NCBI GenBank assembly: GCA_001777455.1
Contig: MFDZ01000016.1
Location: 12,536 to 18,393 of the forward strand
Source: Candidatus Daviesbacteria bacterium RIFCSPLOWO2_02_FULL_41_8
GTDB lineage: Bacteria; Patescibacteriota; Microgenomatia; Daviesbacterales; UBA10151
Direction of reading: 5' to 3'
Length of the DNA stretch: 5,858 nt
The position numbers and the translations under genes are program-made. Below, piece after piece: positions 5,779 through 5,858 of the stretch. The notes below the pieces were generated by a model. That model searched no databases, had not been told where the DNA came from, and saw nothing but the letters and a program-made list of their open reading frames with translations. Positions within the stretch are counted from its first letter, which is position 1, and each line of letters starts with the position of its first letter.

Positions 5779-5858
5779 TTAACCAGCTGCCGCTAATTTT
5801 TCCCTGTCCAGTTTAGCTTTTTCTTTTGCCTTTATCAAAGAAGCGGTTTTGGCTTTTC
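5779..5858 (-). CDS. C-terminal end of a Lys/Ala-rich protein, 5' part outside the window
   Basis: One minus-strand frame is open from the right edge to TAA at 5779-5781 and gives 25 residues with many Lys, Ala and Glu and no hydrophobic core (for example KAKEKAKLDREKLAAAG at the end). It looks like a charged helix or disordered tail. The other two minus-strand frames hit stops early. Its position 56 bases before the cytidylyltransferase ATG fits the same transcription unit. Too little is visible to name a family. Confidence 0.5.
   Translation of the reverse strand, partial: KAKTASLIKAKEKAKLDREKLAAAG

Noticed and set aside
1..5858. Recoded TGA (Gly) as in some CPR lineages
   Set aside because: No conserved gene has an internal TGA; Gly uses GGN codons and all visible genes end in TAA or TAG.

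Overview
The window is a compact, one-directional gene cluster. Every supported gene lies on the minus strand, so transcription runs from the right edge to the left edge. Gaps are mostly 3 to 32 bases. The organism is a bacterium using the standard genetic code: no in-frame TGA interrupts any gene, and the visible stops are TAA with one TAG. The best guess is a small-genome Patescibacteria/CPR lineage, perhaps Microgenomates-like. This rests on the short genes, the CPR-style membrane-anchored TraD-like ATPase, the small Ser/Pro/Thr-rich membrane protein and the AT-rich intergenic repeats. It is an inference, not proven.

In transcription order (right to left) the genes are: the tail of a Lys/Ala-rich protein (5779-5858, cut by the edge); a stand-alone cytidylyltransferase of the RfaE2/HldE C-terminal type (5252-5722); a multi-pass PAP2-family phosphatase (4604-5248); a small single-pass membrane protein with a Ser/Pro-rich tail (4284-4571); thioredoxin reductase trxB (3299-4261); and nickel superoxide dismutase sodN (2838-3290). 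A 165-base non-coding tract of repeats and a large hairpin follows. Beyond it come an S26-type peptidase matching the Ni-SOD maturation protease (2358-2672), an unrecognised 147-residue protein (1891-2334), and a large VirD4/TraD-like ATPase that runs off the left edge (3-1886).

Three functional themes are visible. The right third looks like envelope or lipid metabolism (nucleotidyl transfer and lipid-phosphate hydrolysis). The centre is an oxidative-stress module: TrxB supplies thiol reducing power, SodN dismutates superoxide, and the S26 peptidase probably trims the 18-residue SodN leader to expose the nickel-binding His. The left third is a putative DNA-transfer or DNA-translocation gene with an unknown partner.

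The most notable points are the sodN/sodX pair in a probable CPR genome, a cysteine cluster inserted in the conserved C-terminal box of the protease, apparent changes at second-sphere SodN residues, a Gly in place of the usual Arg in PAP2 motif 1, and the structured repeat tract splitting sodN from its protease. No RNA genes, CRISPR arrays, insertion sequences or convincing promoters were seen.
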